A DNA stretch of 42,019 nt, taken from NCBI GenBank assembly GCA_903813345.2, contig CAIIXF020000048.1:1-42019 (forward strand), given 5' to 3'. Below the pieces are notes generated by a model. The model made no database searches. It worked only from the letters and a program-made list of their open reading frames with translations, and was not told where the DNA came from. Numbering within the stretch: position 1 is the first letter of the stretch; each line of letters starts with the position of its first letter. This DNA comes from Owenia fusiformis. Lineage: Eukaryota; Annelida; Polychaeta; Sabellida; Oweniidae. A program made the position numbers and the translations under genes. Below, one piece after another: positions 1 through 9,882 of the stretch.

Positions 1-477
1 TAAAATTCGAATCCAAGGGAAAATCTGAATAATTAAAATATTCACACACTTCCGGATTTATAATAGTGATTTTATTAATCGAAATTTTTATTTTTATGAA
101 TTTATTCGATACCTGGTTAAATAGGGTATGCATACTTCTGTTAATTGTTAAATTGTAAAATAGGTAGAGTAAAGAATATGTCAAAGTCGTTTGATCTCGT
201 CCCAGAAGCAATATTTTATCACTCGTATCTCACAGATTTCTTTTAGCATTTTTTCAATTCCGGTTTAATTTTATGACTAGACAGTTGGCAGATCCATAAA
301 TAAAGGCATATGGTGCATCAATTTATCTATACGCATAGGCATTCAATAGATCAATATATATAATCTAAGATCAAATAATTTTTAAAATTGAACCCTTCAA
401 ATACTGTATCATGTCCCACGTACGTGGGTGGGTTCTACATAATAACATTTCGTAAATGAAATGGTATTTTTACTCAC

Positions 478-639
478 CTGCAACATCCGGTCTAAAGCCA
501 CCTACTGCTCCCTCTAGTTGGTCGCCATACATGTCTTCACCTGCTATATCAATTGCTTTAATATTCTGCCACTGAGACGTTCTTTTCCCGTCAGCATTTA
601 ACACTGCTTCATCTTTGCTTTGATTCTTTGAAGGGATTT
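478..639 (-). CDS. 54-codon exon of the death-domain gene (last visible)
   Basis: The acceptor is ttactctag at 640 and the donor is GCAG/gtgagta at 478/477. The frame is open (IPSKNQSKDEAVLNADGKR, then WQNIKAIDIAGEDMYGD). It is hydrophilic with no known motif. The good donor shows that coding continues left of the window. Confidence 0.5.
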
Positions 640-3600
640 CTAGAGTAACATTTTTATATGAAATATTTCAGTTAGGTTCAGAAATAAAATAAACATTTCG
701 TTACCACAGAACGCCATTTAATTACCATATTTATCGTCCCACACTACAAACGGACACTATACAAAACACACATTGAATTGAAAACATTTTTTGAATAATG
801 TTCATGATTTTTATGATTAAACTGTCTCATATAAATCCAAAAATGATCGTTCCCCTCTCAAAATCAATTGTTAATGAAAAGTGATTCTAGCCAAGCATCA
901 AAAATTCGAATCAACAAACAACTATAGCAGCACATTGTCCATTAACATTGCTGCACAAAGTTCAATATTCTTAAAACAATATTCTTGGAGTATTCCGCTA
1001 TTCGTAAAACTATGTGAGGCGTCAGTTCACGGTTAGTACTTAAGATGTTCATCATAATGTTTCTGTAACCATCTATGCATATCAAGTAAAAAGACTCTGG
1101 AAGTGCAAAGGAATGGTATACGAAGAATCGGAAAACAAAGTAAACGTGTCAACAATTGCTATAGTTACGATGGCCTGTATATTCGGTAACTCACCAGATG
1201 TTTCGACATCAGTTGCCTCTCTTACTGCTACATCTTTAGTCGTGTCATCTTTATCTCTCGTCTCTTCAAGCTGCCCTTTTATCTTAACTTTCGATAGGCT
1301 TAGTTTTTCCAGATTAGTACTAATACAAGTCAATTTTTGATCGATCGTAGATGCTGATGCTCCACCATCCTTGTCTGATGAACCATCATCTTGGTCCTGT
1401 ACCCCTGCAATAACCATTAGAGTAGTCACTTATTGAAAAACCTGGCATAGCCTAATGTATTGATGGGATAGTTGTTAGGTCGTTTCATGCAATGTATGAT
1501 TTTCGTGAGAGACATATTATTAGAAACATATATGCTTATAATGTTTCATGCATACATTCAAACTAGTCATTACGAAGAACATGGAGCTCACCTTGATCCT
1601 GAGACAGACACTGTTGCACCAGCTCGCCATCTATAGTTAGCGTCACTTGAACGTAAGTCTCATTATATTCCTTTCTAAGGTCTTCTGGAATTAACTCTGT
1701 TATAAGTTCCAAAGTTAACTCCCCACTGTGGAAATCCTCAATCAATTTTGCGGCTAGTCTTCGATCCACGATCTTTAACTGAAGTACTATAGATTCAAAG
1801 TAGAAGTCAAGAAAGTCAACTCCATACCGGCGTCTCATTCTTCTCTGTACTGTTTGTCTTTTATGAAGCTCCGATAAAGCCCCATATATCTTGTGCGAAA
1901 ACTTTGCGGAGCCCCTGCCTGTAGCTTGTTGCTGTTGTAAAACGTGTGCATCGTTTAAGCGCATCTTTTCTATAGTTGTCAGCACAATTCGTAGAGTTTC
2001 TGTATGGTGCAACAGAAATGTTATAGGCACAATATGTCATGACAAAATATTCAATTGGATTCGCTTTAAATTGTTCGGTTGTTCGATCAATAATAGTATA
2101 GTAGTACACTTATACTGTGTGTACTGTGGTTTTCTTTTATGTTTGCACCACTTAGTATGATGCCTTGTTGCCAGCCAAAGCGTCTATCTGTCCGTCTGTC
2201 CGTTTGTCCGTCCAACCATCTGTTAGTGCGCTCGTCCTTCTGTCCGTGCGTTTGTTTGAAATATGGAATTCATGATTTAATTTGAGAAAAACGATGGTCA
2301 GAATGGTCAATAAACATGGCCTGAAACTGACCCATAATATTCAATTATTCTGAGACGCATTACTGGACTCGACTATATTTTTTTAAGGCTCTGTACATGT
2401 GGTTGTGGAGGGGAGATACTCTGAGGTGGAGATAAGATGCAGTGATGTTAACATTTTGTTATTTCATTCATTTTCTTATGTTACTGATGTAGATAAAACT
2501 CCCATTAGGGGGTCTTCCATTTATTTTGATGTATGATTTATTCGAATTGAAATAAAACACAAACTAAACTAGAAAATGACACAATGTATCTTAGGGTTTG
2601 AATACGCCATTTGAAATGGTTATATGTCAGGAATTATAATATAAAATGTGATACTTACAAAATTGATTAACCATTGCTTCTAAGAAAAATGGTATATTTT
2701 GATATTTTTCGATTTTCAAGGGGAAAAACTTGGCGAGTTATACTTTTAAGAGGTGAGAAATGTTTTAGGATGACTTTGGACATCAGATCAATTTTACGGA
2801 AATCAATAAGCCAATCCTGACCTCCTTTGACTGTACTGTTGGTATAGTACTAGTCGTGTAGTATGCAGTCTATGAGTAGATGCATGAACTAATAGATTTT
2901 AATTACATATTAATGCTAGCCCACCACGAAGAAACTGTTATAGATAACAAAAAACAATCTCCATTCTGAGATGAAAGAATACCTATATCGTTTTTAGGAA
3001 TTGTAAACGTAATATCTTGGCCCAACATTGTACACGTGTATCCGATTTTCATAAAGTCACATCGTTCCTGTGTAAATGATTCTATGGATGAGGGTATGCT
3101 GGTCGTAGGGTGTCGAGATTCTGTAAATAATCGAAATTAAAACTATGAGCATGTATTTCATATTTTACGTATCTGCCTCTATGAAATAATGTATGATATT
3201 TAAAAAGCAACACAACTTAAAATAAGATGCATAAGGTTTATCAACATGTCTTAAGTGACACAAGTCTAGTTTTTATATTAAATTACATATTAGAAAAAAA
3301 AATTTAAAATCTCATAGGAAACCATTAGCTAAAATATTTTTTATCCTATGCCAAGTAGAGTTTTAGGGAAATAAGTTGGTAAGATATATCCCATATCCTG
3401 ATTTTGAGGTATACATATCCAGAACTTCCATATGTCCCGCTCCTGGGCATATCTTTCAAATGTGAAAAAAATCCACTCGTTATTGGAAAAAGCAGTAATG
3501 TACGATCGGTTTGGATATGGGTTTATCCCTCGTGAGATATGCACATCTACCTTCGGTCCCTCAGGTCGATATATAGAGATTATCCTATATGAGGTTCAGG

Positions 3601-6215
3601 ATATTGGGATTATCCCGAGGCAAATATAATATATTTGCCCGAGGGCAGCAGGTCCCGAGGGAAAATATATTATATTGGCCAAGGGATAATCCCAATATCC
3701 TGAACCGACTATAGGATAATATGTTTATCCCATACCAAAATTGGTCATCTGGTTCACATTGTTCAATCGTGGAAATATTTTAGAATATTCCTGTCCAGTT
3801 TTGTTTTCTTGGCCCTGGGCGGATTTTCCTGTTCTCTCAAATATTCCCACATTTATTTTCTCGTATTTTTGATTGATTTAGTGGATACTCCTTCCCTTTT
3901 TTAAACCATCATATAGATCCCAATTGTCTGTGTTTTCTCAACTGTCGTTTACAGTCATTACGCGAACGTTACAAATTATGAACAAATATGCGAGCGGCGA
4001 TTATGACGTAGCGGGCAGATATACTATATCTGCCCGCTCGGAGCGGGACGTAAAGCTATATCTGCCCGCTGATGAAAATATAAGTTTTTACAAACCGGCT
4101 TTATGTACCTGTATTACATACCTAGCGAAGCATTTGTATGGAAGTCAATGGGAAAGTTAGCGAGCTATATCCACCGATATTGCCCGATTACCCCGATATA
4201 ACCCGCTTACCTCGTTTTGATATTAGATTTCTTTAATAACCATGATAATATCATGACGTCACGTCATTGATACAAAGTAACCATGGGAACAAAGGCATGT
4301 AATACATCAGTTATGTCACTATGACGTGAAATATGCCTTCGTTCTTGCCCAAATATAGAGCCTCCCAAGGTCGGCCTATATTGGGAGAACGCAGGCATAT
4401 TTCACGTCATAGTGACATAACCTCTAAGTATAGCCGCCAAACTTTTTACTATGACAATCGTATGACGTCACGATTCATTTCTTACATATTCCAATCGCAC
4501 ACAGACGTGTGACGTCATTGATATAACATGAAAACAAAGCATTTTTGTCTTTTTTCACGCATTTCTACATATTATATTCATGAAATGTAATGTAAAATGT
4601 ACTTTAGGTATGTAATACAACAATTATGTCCGTATCATTGAATATATGCCTTCGGTCTGTCGTCAAAATAACCCTCGCAAGCTCGGGCTATATTGACGTC
4701 AGACCTCAGGCATATATTCAATGATAGGGACATAATGGCTAAGTAACACGTCCAAGTATGGGATAAATATATATATATCCCTCTGGATAAACCCCATATC
4801 CAAAACCTCCCAGTACATAATCCTTATGTAGAACGCTGGATTCAATATTTAGTATGTTTATATAATCAGATCGGGCAAAAAATCAATACTTTTTATTTGA
4901 CGGTCCTCTCTAATATAACACTGATTTTAAAACACTTTCATGTGGAATTGGAAATGCAATTGTCCCTAGATGGATAGTCATATAATATATATTTTTGAGA
5001 AGTAAACATACGCCAGTAGATCGAGTGTAGATTTAAGGATAATACATATATCAATATATAATTATGTCTCAAAAATTGTGCACTATGGATAACGTGTTAG
5101 TTAAAACTAAACATATTTTCGTAATTAGAAAAAAATCGTATAGTACAATAAACAAAACAAACATTGGATTATGTAAACAATAGAAAATAAGTTGAACTAG
5201 AACAATAACATGACAAACATGTTTAGCGATGTAAGTGCTCATTAAAGGTCATATTTTGTGTCTTTACCTAGCGATTGCTGTTTTTCTGCTCTGACTTTAT
5301 TTGCAAGGTCCACTTTTCCGATCTCTTCGAGTGCGTCTGTAAGGATTCTTATTTTGTCAGCATCTCTCCTCTGTCCTTGCCTCCACTTGTTTAATATATG
5401 GAATACCCAGTTACGAGAATTGTGTTGGTTGCTTGTTTTAATAGCTTCAACATCTGAAGATTTGAGGTCAAGTAATATGCCTAGGTCAAGGGCCAAGTCT
5501 GCCTCTATTCCCCGTGCAATCCTTAATAAATACTTTTCATCAAGAATATCTGAAAAGGGAAAGATACAACCCAAACGTGTAAAATTTTGGAACAATACAA
5601 ATCACGAAGCTCTGCACATTCGGTTAGATTTTAGGACAAATCACGTTTATATTAAGATTTGTGACACCAGTGTGCTCACCAGATTCAGATGCCAAGCCTT
5701 GTGCCTTTATTCCTTTTTCTTTACTGATACTGCTTATTTCTATTTCTGTATGAGGGCTGTCTACTCTATTGTCGTCTGCAACATTGTCTATCCGAGCACC
5801 TTTATTAAATAGAATGAATCTTTCGTAATTCATTGTAGGTCAAAAGAAATGGGACGTGAAAACATGCATCGTTTCACATGCAATTATATACATAATAGTA
5901 CTCAAATCAATAATGTTTTATAATCTGTAATCGTTAATGTTCATAGCGAATGGATTACATGCTGTTTTAAGTAGAATATACTTATGATATGATTGCCAAT
6001 TGCAAGTCATATTTGTTTTATGCCTACTAAATATTTATAGAAATGTGAAAATAACAAAAAATGTATTTAACATTTAATTAATTATATGTATCGTGTAAAT
6101 TATATGTATTGTGTAAATTACCAGAACTTTCAAGTGTTCCTTGACTAGACTCTTCCTCTTCACGCCCTCCTAGTTTTGTCTGCATATCATCGTTATTTGT
6201 TGGTACACCCGCCAT
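478..6215 (-). CDS. Death-domain protein, multi-exon gene, 3' part beyond window
   Basis: Proposed exons on the minus strand are 6215-6122, 5775-5680, 5549-5268, 3120-2983, 1999-1592, 1404-1195 and 639-478, continuing left of the window. Each has a good AG acceptor and GT donor, and every intron is phase 1, so the reading frame stays open for 463 codons plus one base. In order the product has a short acidic N-terminus, a Ser/Glu linker, a death domain, a 46-residue segment, a TRADD-N-like module, and an acidic Ser/Asp-rich and Lys-rich tail. Death domains pair with other death domains in cytoplasmic signalling (apoptosis, NF-kB, NLR-type sensors), so an adaptor role is inferred. No catalytic domain is seen in this part. 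The gene could equally begin at the Met at 5833. The domain call is firmer than the full exon chain. Confidence 0.62.
1195..1404 (-). CDS. Acidic, coiled linker exon of the death-domain gene
   Basis: The exon has acceptor attgcag at 1405 and donor CTG/gtgagt at 1195/1194, 210 nt, phase 1 on both sides. The product starts Asp/Ser-rich (QDQDDGSSDKDGGASAS) and becomes a likely helical Lys/Leu segment (CISTNLEKLSLSKVKIKGQL) followed by charged residues. It has no recognisable fold and is probably a flexible linker with a short coiled segment. Confidence 0.55.
1592..1999 (-). CDS. Exon with TRADD-N-like module
   Basis: This 136-codon exon is phase 1 at both ends (acceptor ccatacag, donor CAAG/gtgagc). 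The first part is a basic, Gln-rich helix (VLQQQQATGRGSAKF, RRMRRRYGVDF). The second part has the pattern ESIVLQLKIVDRRLAAKLIE, then FHSGELTLELITELI, then VQVTLTIDGELVQQCL. That 'S-I-V-x-L ... L ... G-x-L ... L' layout resembles the alpha/beta TRADD-N-type domain found in many invertebrate death-fold and NACHT proteins. The resemblance is judged by eye and is the weakest part of the domain assignment; coding status is well supported by length and splice sites. Confidence 0.6.
2181..2258. repeat. Degenerate CTGTCCGT-type microsatellite
   Basis: Short imperfect units of TCCGTCTG and TCCGTTTG are repeated. It lies between two exons of the death-domain gene. Confidence 0.7.
2983..3120 (-). CDS. 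46-codon symmetric phase-1 exon of the death-domain gene
   Basis: The exon is open between acceptor tatttacag and donor ATAG/gtattc. It encodes a Ser/Thr-rich start (RHPTTSIPSSIESFTQ) and then a Cys-containing stretch (CDFMKIGYTCTMLGQD, ITFTIPKNDI). No known domain is recognised. It is accepted because its ends match the same phase as all neighbours and the frame joins without a stop. Confidence 0.55.
4311..4420. repeat. Hairpin element, 28-bp perfect arms
   Basis: Arms at 4311-4338 and 4393-4420 are exact reverse complements (start TTATGTCACTATGACGTGAA). The loop itself has partial complementarity. It shares its arm length, outer TTATGTC and inner ATATGCCTTCG with the hairpin at 4624-4735. 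Confidence 0.85.
4624..4735. repeat. Hairpin element, 28-bp arms with one mismatch
   Basis: Arms at 4624-4651 and 4708-4735 pair with one mismatch (start TTATGTCCGTATCATTGA). The middle of both arms differs from that of the 4311-4420 hairpin, yet pairing is kept. Confidence 0.85.
5268..5549 (-). CDS. Death-domain exon
   Basis: This 282-nt exon encodes one whole death-fold domain of about 94 residues. It opens with DEKYLLRIARGIEADLALDL, then LGILLDLKSSDVEAI, then the typical Trp-containing helix (VFHILNKWRQGQ), and closes with LTDALEEIGKVDLANKV. This spacing of six amphipathic helices and the W in helix 4-5 match the Death family. The acceptor is ttttcag at 5550 and the donor is CTAG/gtaaag at 5268/5267. 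If that donor is skipped, the frame reads six or seven more residues to a stop at 5242-5244, which would give a short death-domain-only protein. An AATAAA-type signal lies near 4891 on the same strand, so such a short isoform is possible. Confidence 0.8.
5680..5775 (-). CDS. Ser/Glu linker exon (or, from 5833, alternative first exon)
   Basis: Two readings are possible. From an acceptor at 5776 (gttgcag) it is a 32-codon phase-1 exon. Alternatively the open frame begins at the ATG at 5833, giving a 154-nt first exon starting MNYERFILFNKGARIDNV. Both end at the same strong donor (TCTG/gtgagc), and both join the death-domain exon in frame. The acceptor tract is weak, so alternative promoter use is plausible. 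The encoded segment (EIEISSISKEKGIKAQGLAS) looks disordered. Confidence 0.45.
6122..6215 (-). CDS. Probable first coding exon of the death-domain gene
   Basis: ATG at 6215 starts MAGVPTNNDDMQTKLGGR, followed by an acidic run (EEEESSQGTLESS), and ends at donor TCTG/gtaatt in phase 1. There is an in-frame TAG six bases upstream of the ATG, so the frame cannot extend left, which supports this Met as a start. The donor joins either the 5775-5680 exon or directly the death-domain exon in frame. Confidence 0.45.
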
Positions 6216-6348
6216 ATCAGCCTATCGAGTCACCATTTAAGTCAGATGTGTCACTACAAGTCGATGGTTGTTTCAGGACTTTCTTCACTAGGGACTGTCA
6301 TTGTTGTTTAAGCACCGATTTTTGTTTGGACTTCAGGTTTTTGTTCAC

Positions 6349-6460
6349 CTTGACATTTTTGCATCACTCCTTGTTTGTTAATTAGTCTAGGTAATCAGGG
6401 GCTCTGATGTAATCGCATATGCCCTAACTATTGGAAGATGAGCTCGCCGTCTGTCGTTAT
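6349..6460 (-). pseudogene. Decayed copy of the 3' end of the TRADD-N-like exon
   Basis: Behind an acceptor-like ttacacag the minus strand reads ITTDGELIFQ and then a stop. This resembles the end of the 1999-1592 exon (LTIDGELVQQ). About 80 nt later there is a donor-like GTCAAG/gtgaac, as in the intact exon (GATCAAG/gtgagc). It looks like a remnant of a duplicated exon upstream of the present gene. The match is short, so this is tentative. Confidence 0.3.
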
Positions 6461-6470
6461 CTGTGTAATA

Positions 6471-7649
6471 TATATATGGAATCAACATATTAGACTTTAC
6501 ATTGAAAACTGAACTATAATTTTCATTTCATACAAATGGGTTGTAGGTTAAAGTAATGAACAGTAACATAATGCGTTTAACTAGATAACAGCAACGCCAA
6601 GGCGAAAAATCCCAGCAAACAACCATGGCTGCCCTTTTTACAAAATCCATCCACTACTTTTTCAATTCTGGCAAAACTCTTAAAATAACACACATGAAAT
6701 GGCCAACTATTTGCCAAATTGTCAAAAAAGGGTAATATGCTTCTTAGTATACACATATAAAATTTGAAAAAAAACGCTTCACCACTTTTCGAGTTATACT
6801 AAAAATGTAAAACACGCGTAACAAGTAAATCCGTTCTGTGAAAAAACGTAAGAAAAGGTATAATCGCAATAGGTATTACATATATCAAAACCCCTACAAA
6901 CCCTGAGATTTCTACATGATCAAAAGGGCGAAGGGCTAAAAATTGTTTAAAAAATCATTTTGAGGTCATTTGAAAGTAAAAAATTCAAATGGGCGCCTAC
7001 TTGCCATTTTTCGAGATTGCCAACATCTCATATTTTAAATCTTAAATTTTTCAACTTATTCAGTATCTCTATATTTTTTGCATTTAGACTAGACATATTA
7101 ATATTGGTTTCAAAATACTTCAAAATTAACACTAAAAATGGCAACCATTTTGAAACTTTTGGCCATTTTGAAACTCGTCTTTCGAGCAGAACTTGTACGC
7201 TCATGGGTCACATACACATACGATAAAAACGACATTGGTCCAATGGTTTTTCACTTATTACCAGGACGGACGGAGGGGCGGACGTGCGGTAGGACGACTT
7301 GCGGACGTACAGACGAATGTACAGACGGACGGACGTGCGTACGGACGGAGCCGTTCTCTACCCCCTCCCGAACTTCGTTCGATGGGATTATGAGGCTACT
7401 CCAGCAATCAAACTCAGTTGGGACTCACTCCCGGGTATTGAAGACGCCCTTGCATATTCTTGTATCGTACCGAGTAACCCTCAGACGAATGTAGCAGCAA
7501 ACAAATCACTAATTTGAAAACCCTATTCTGAATTTCTATATTATAAAAGCAGGTAAATTGTGCATGTCGTTTCCACCCTTTGGGATCCCCATCACGTGTT
7601 CTCTGAACTACCATATACCAAAGTGAGTTGTTCAATCAATAGAGAGGTT
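6471..7649. other. Gene-free stretch with a GGAC-rich microsatellite
   Basis: No coding region is supported. A degenerate GGACGGAC/ACGGACGT microsatellite fills about 7263-7350 and makes open frames in three phases (repeat-derived Arg/Thr/Gly runs), which I do not accept as genes. The text before it (6590-7260) looks like an old non-autonomous repeat but has no recognised ends. Confidence 0.5.
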
Positions 7650-7650
7650 A

Positions 7651-7920
7651 AGCTACACGTATTTAACAAAACTTGAATGTGAACTTCAATACACGCGCAG
7701 ATAAATGACGTCAAATTTGTTTATTTTCTGTGGGCCAGCGTGAAGTTTACAGGATTTTACATGAGATTGTCATATTGGTTCAATTTACAGACGCGTATTC
7801 AACAAAGCATGAACGTGTACTTCTATGCGCGCGCGGGAAAATGACGTCAGATTAGTCTACTCTCTACAGGTAAGCGTGAAAGTTAAAGGTTTTTACGTGT
7901 AGATGAGTGATTACACGTCG
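7651..7920. repeat. Tandem dimer, period about 137 bp, each with TGACGTCA
   Basis: Two diverged units follow each other: the first begins near CACGTATTTAACAAA (about 7654), the second near CGCGTATTCAACAAA (about 7791). Each holds an ACGCGC-type run, then TGACGTCA (7706-7713 and 7842-7849), then a GTGAA-GTT/AGTT segment. TGACGTCA is the palindromic CREB/ATF site; whether it is used is unknown. Confidence 0.65.
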
Positions 7921-8316
7921 CTCATTACGTGATTGATTTTAGCTTTGTTCCAGGATGGCCCAGGAGCCCATATTTGATACAGATAATCTTGCTTGTTATA
8001 TTGGTAAACCCCAATCCTTAATTTGAAATGAGAATACATTTAATGGGTGAATGACAACTTCAAATGTGATCGTTTCGTTTCATTCCGTACAATATAAATA
8101 GGCAGGGCTAATTTAATACCCGGGGCTTAATACAAAATGTATACTAAACGAAATGAAATGACAAACAGGGCCTACTATTGTCTTATCACTACATTTGATT
8201 TGCGAACGAGACATTTCCTTTGTATTACTTCCGCCCTTGATATGAGCAAAAAGCGATACTATAAAGTAATTGAATTGTGGTTGAATATGAAATAAAGCAA
8301 AAATAAAAAACGAAAA

Positions 8317-8392
8317 GGTACTTATGCGACTAGATTTAAAACCAGGCATTACGACCACGAGTCCTAAGTGCTAACCGTTACACCATAGAACC
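8317..8392 (-). repeat. tRNA-like sequence, probable SINE head or tRNA pseudogene
   Basis: The minus strand has a tRNA-like A box (GGTGTAACGGTTAGCAC), an anticodon-like arm with one mismatch, and a weak B box (GGTTTTAAATC). Only five of seven acceptor pairs form and the T arm is poor. It is therefore not a functional tRNA; a SINE-derived piece is likelier. Confidence 0.45.
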
Positions 8393-9882
8393 ATGATCCT
8401 TAGAAACAGTCACCACATAAATATAGCTCCACGTCCACTGACATGGTTTCAGACGATTTGCATTTGGACGTGTAGCTTAATGTCTCTAATAAATCAAATT
8501 ATCGTTATTTTAAAATGTATAGAAATAAATATATACACAAGATTGTCGAGGTAATAATCAATGACGTGTATCAACTTATTCAAGCAAAGCCATACGTCAT
8601 GGTTCGGATTCCATGAATTACAATATGATGTAAATCAAGTAAAGCAAATGGGATTTTACTAAACTATATGACAATAAACATTAACTGTGTCCAGTTCACA
8701 ATTTATAGTTTACTAGGAAAGAAAATATTAGAAATATTTAGATATACAACTGAATTGTTCCTAAAAGCAGAACTGATGCGTTAAATTAAAAAGTTTGAAT
8801 TTATTCAACATACCAGTTATTCCGCTGTCTTATTTTTCCTTCGACACACAATCTACATTTTTACATTCACTTCAAAACGTCTTTGTCAACGACCTACATG
8901 TAAACGCTTTGGCACATTGCATGTCGTCGACGGTTAATTGACGAGGAGGTTTGTTTAATATGCTTCTTAAGGTCGCCTAAACTTTTAATTCTCAATGGCA
9001 CTCTTTTAATTCTTTGAACACTTGGTAAATAAGTGCATTCAATTTTTATTCGTATTAAATTGTGTGTCTATAACGAAAATGGGTAGTTCTGAGAATATAA
9101 CATGAATACACGATTGATGGGGCCCTTAAAGGGTAAATACAAGATTCTGCCTTTATCTATTTATTGATTGATTGAATGATTGATTTCATTTTTATTTATT
9201 TATTTATGTATTTATTCTAATTATTTAATTATTTCATTCAGATTTTTACAGATTCAGATACATTATATTTCTATGTGTTCTGAGATAACCTATGATATAA
9301 GGTTTGCATCTAGCTGATACATCGTTTTCTTGATACAGTGGTCTTTTTGTTTATCTGGTATATGGCTAGAATAACAAAAGGCGTCTTCAAGTAAATCATG
9401 TACTGGACGTTAAGGCACTTGAATAATCTGAATTGCCTGGATATCACCCTGCGTTACGAAAGTTGATTCATCAGTGGATACCCAAATGCGGTACTTGTAT
9501 AAAGTACAATACATTATAGGACATGAGTATTGTCTTTTTCCAAGGTCCGATCCATCTCAGAGCAGGGACTAATACTATTGTTACAGTTCATAATGAAATG
9601 GACATGTACCTGTATAGCGTAGCATTTTAGTGTACATGACTTAATGGGAAATGAGAAACATTCTTAATTCAAATAGAAGAATTGAAAAGTTAATTTTATT
9701 TAACTAGGCTTTAGCTTGCCGTGCTGTTCAATATCAGACCATATCAATGAAAAAAACTAGAATCACTATAATTTCGACGGCGACCATAAGGCCTGTAAAA
9801 TCTATGGATTTCACAATTTTGGGCAACTACGTATGATCACTGTAGATCAAATGTGGTGACAGGTGCTTATGTGCAATAGAAT
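8393..9882. other. Gene-free stretch, low complexity
   Basis: No gene is seen. TTGA/TTTA-rich low complexity lies at about 9150-9235. A fragment at about 9774-9810 (ACGGCGACCATAAGGCCTGT) resembles the interior of the 23932-24425 MITE (about 24278-24310). Confidence 0.5.

Larger units (their letters stand above)
3340..4830. repeat. Cluster of nested inverted repeats in intron 3 of the death-domain gene
   Basis: The intron is packed with hairpin-forming repeats. Outer arms of about 21 nt lie at 3508-3528 and 4785-4807. A perfect 24-nt pair lies at 3593-3616 and 3683-3706. A near-perfect palindrome built on GCGGGCAGATATA is at 4011-4037 with a third arm at 4057-4070. Two further hairpins are at 4311-4420 and 4624-4735. 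No coding content was found. The layout suggests several fold-back/MITE insertions, some inserted next to relatives. Confidence 0.75.

Noticed and set aside
4011-4070. A CRISPR-like array from the three GCGGGCAGATATA arms
   Set aside because: The copies are inverted, irregularly spaced and in an animal genome; they form a hairpin.
7138-7517. Overlapping plus-strand open frames with Arg/Thr/Gly-rich text
   Set aside because: They run through a degenerate GGAC microsatellite that is open in several frames at once; no domain, start context or splice structure supports a gene.
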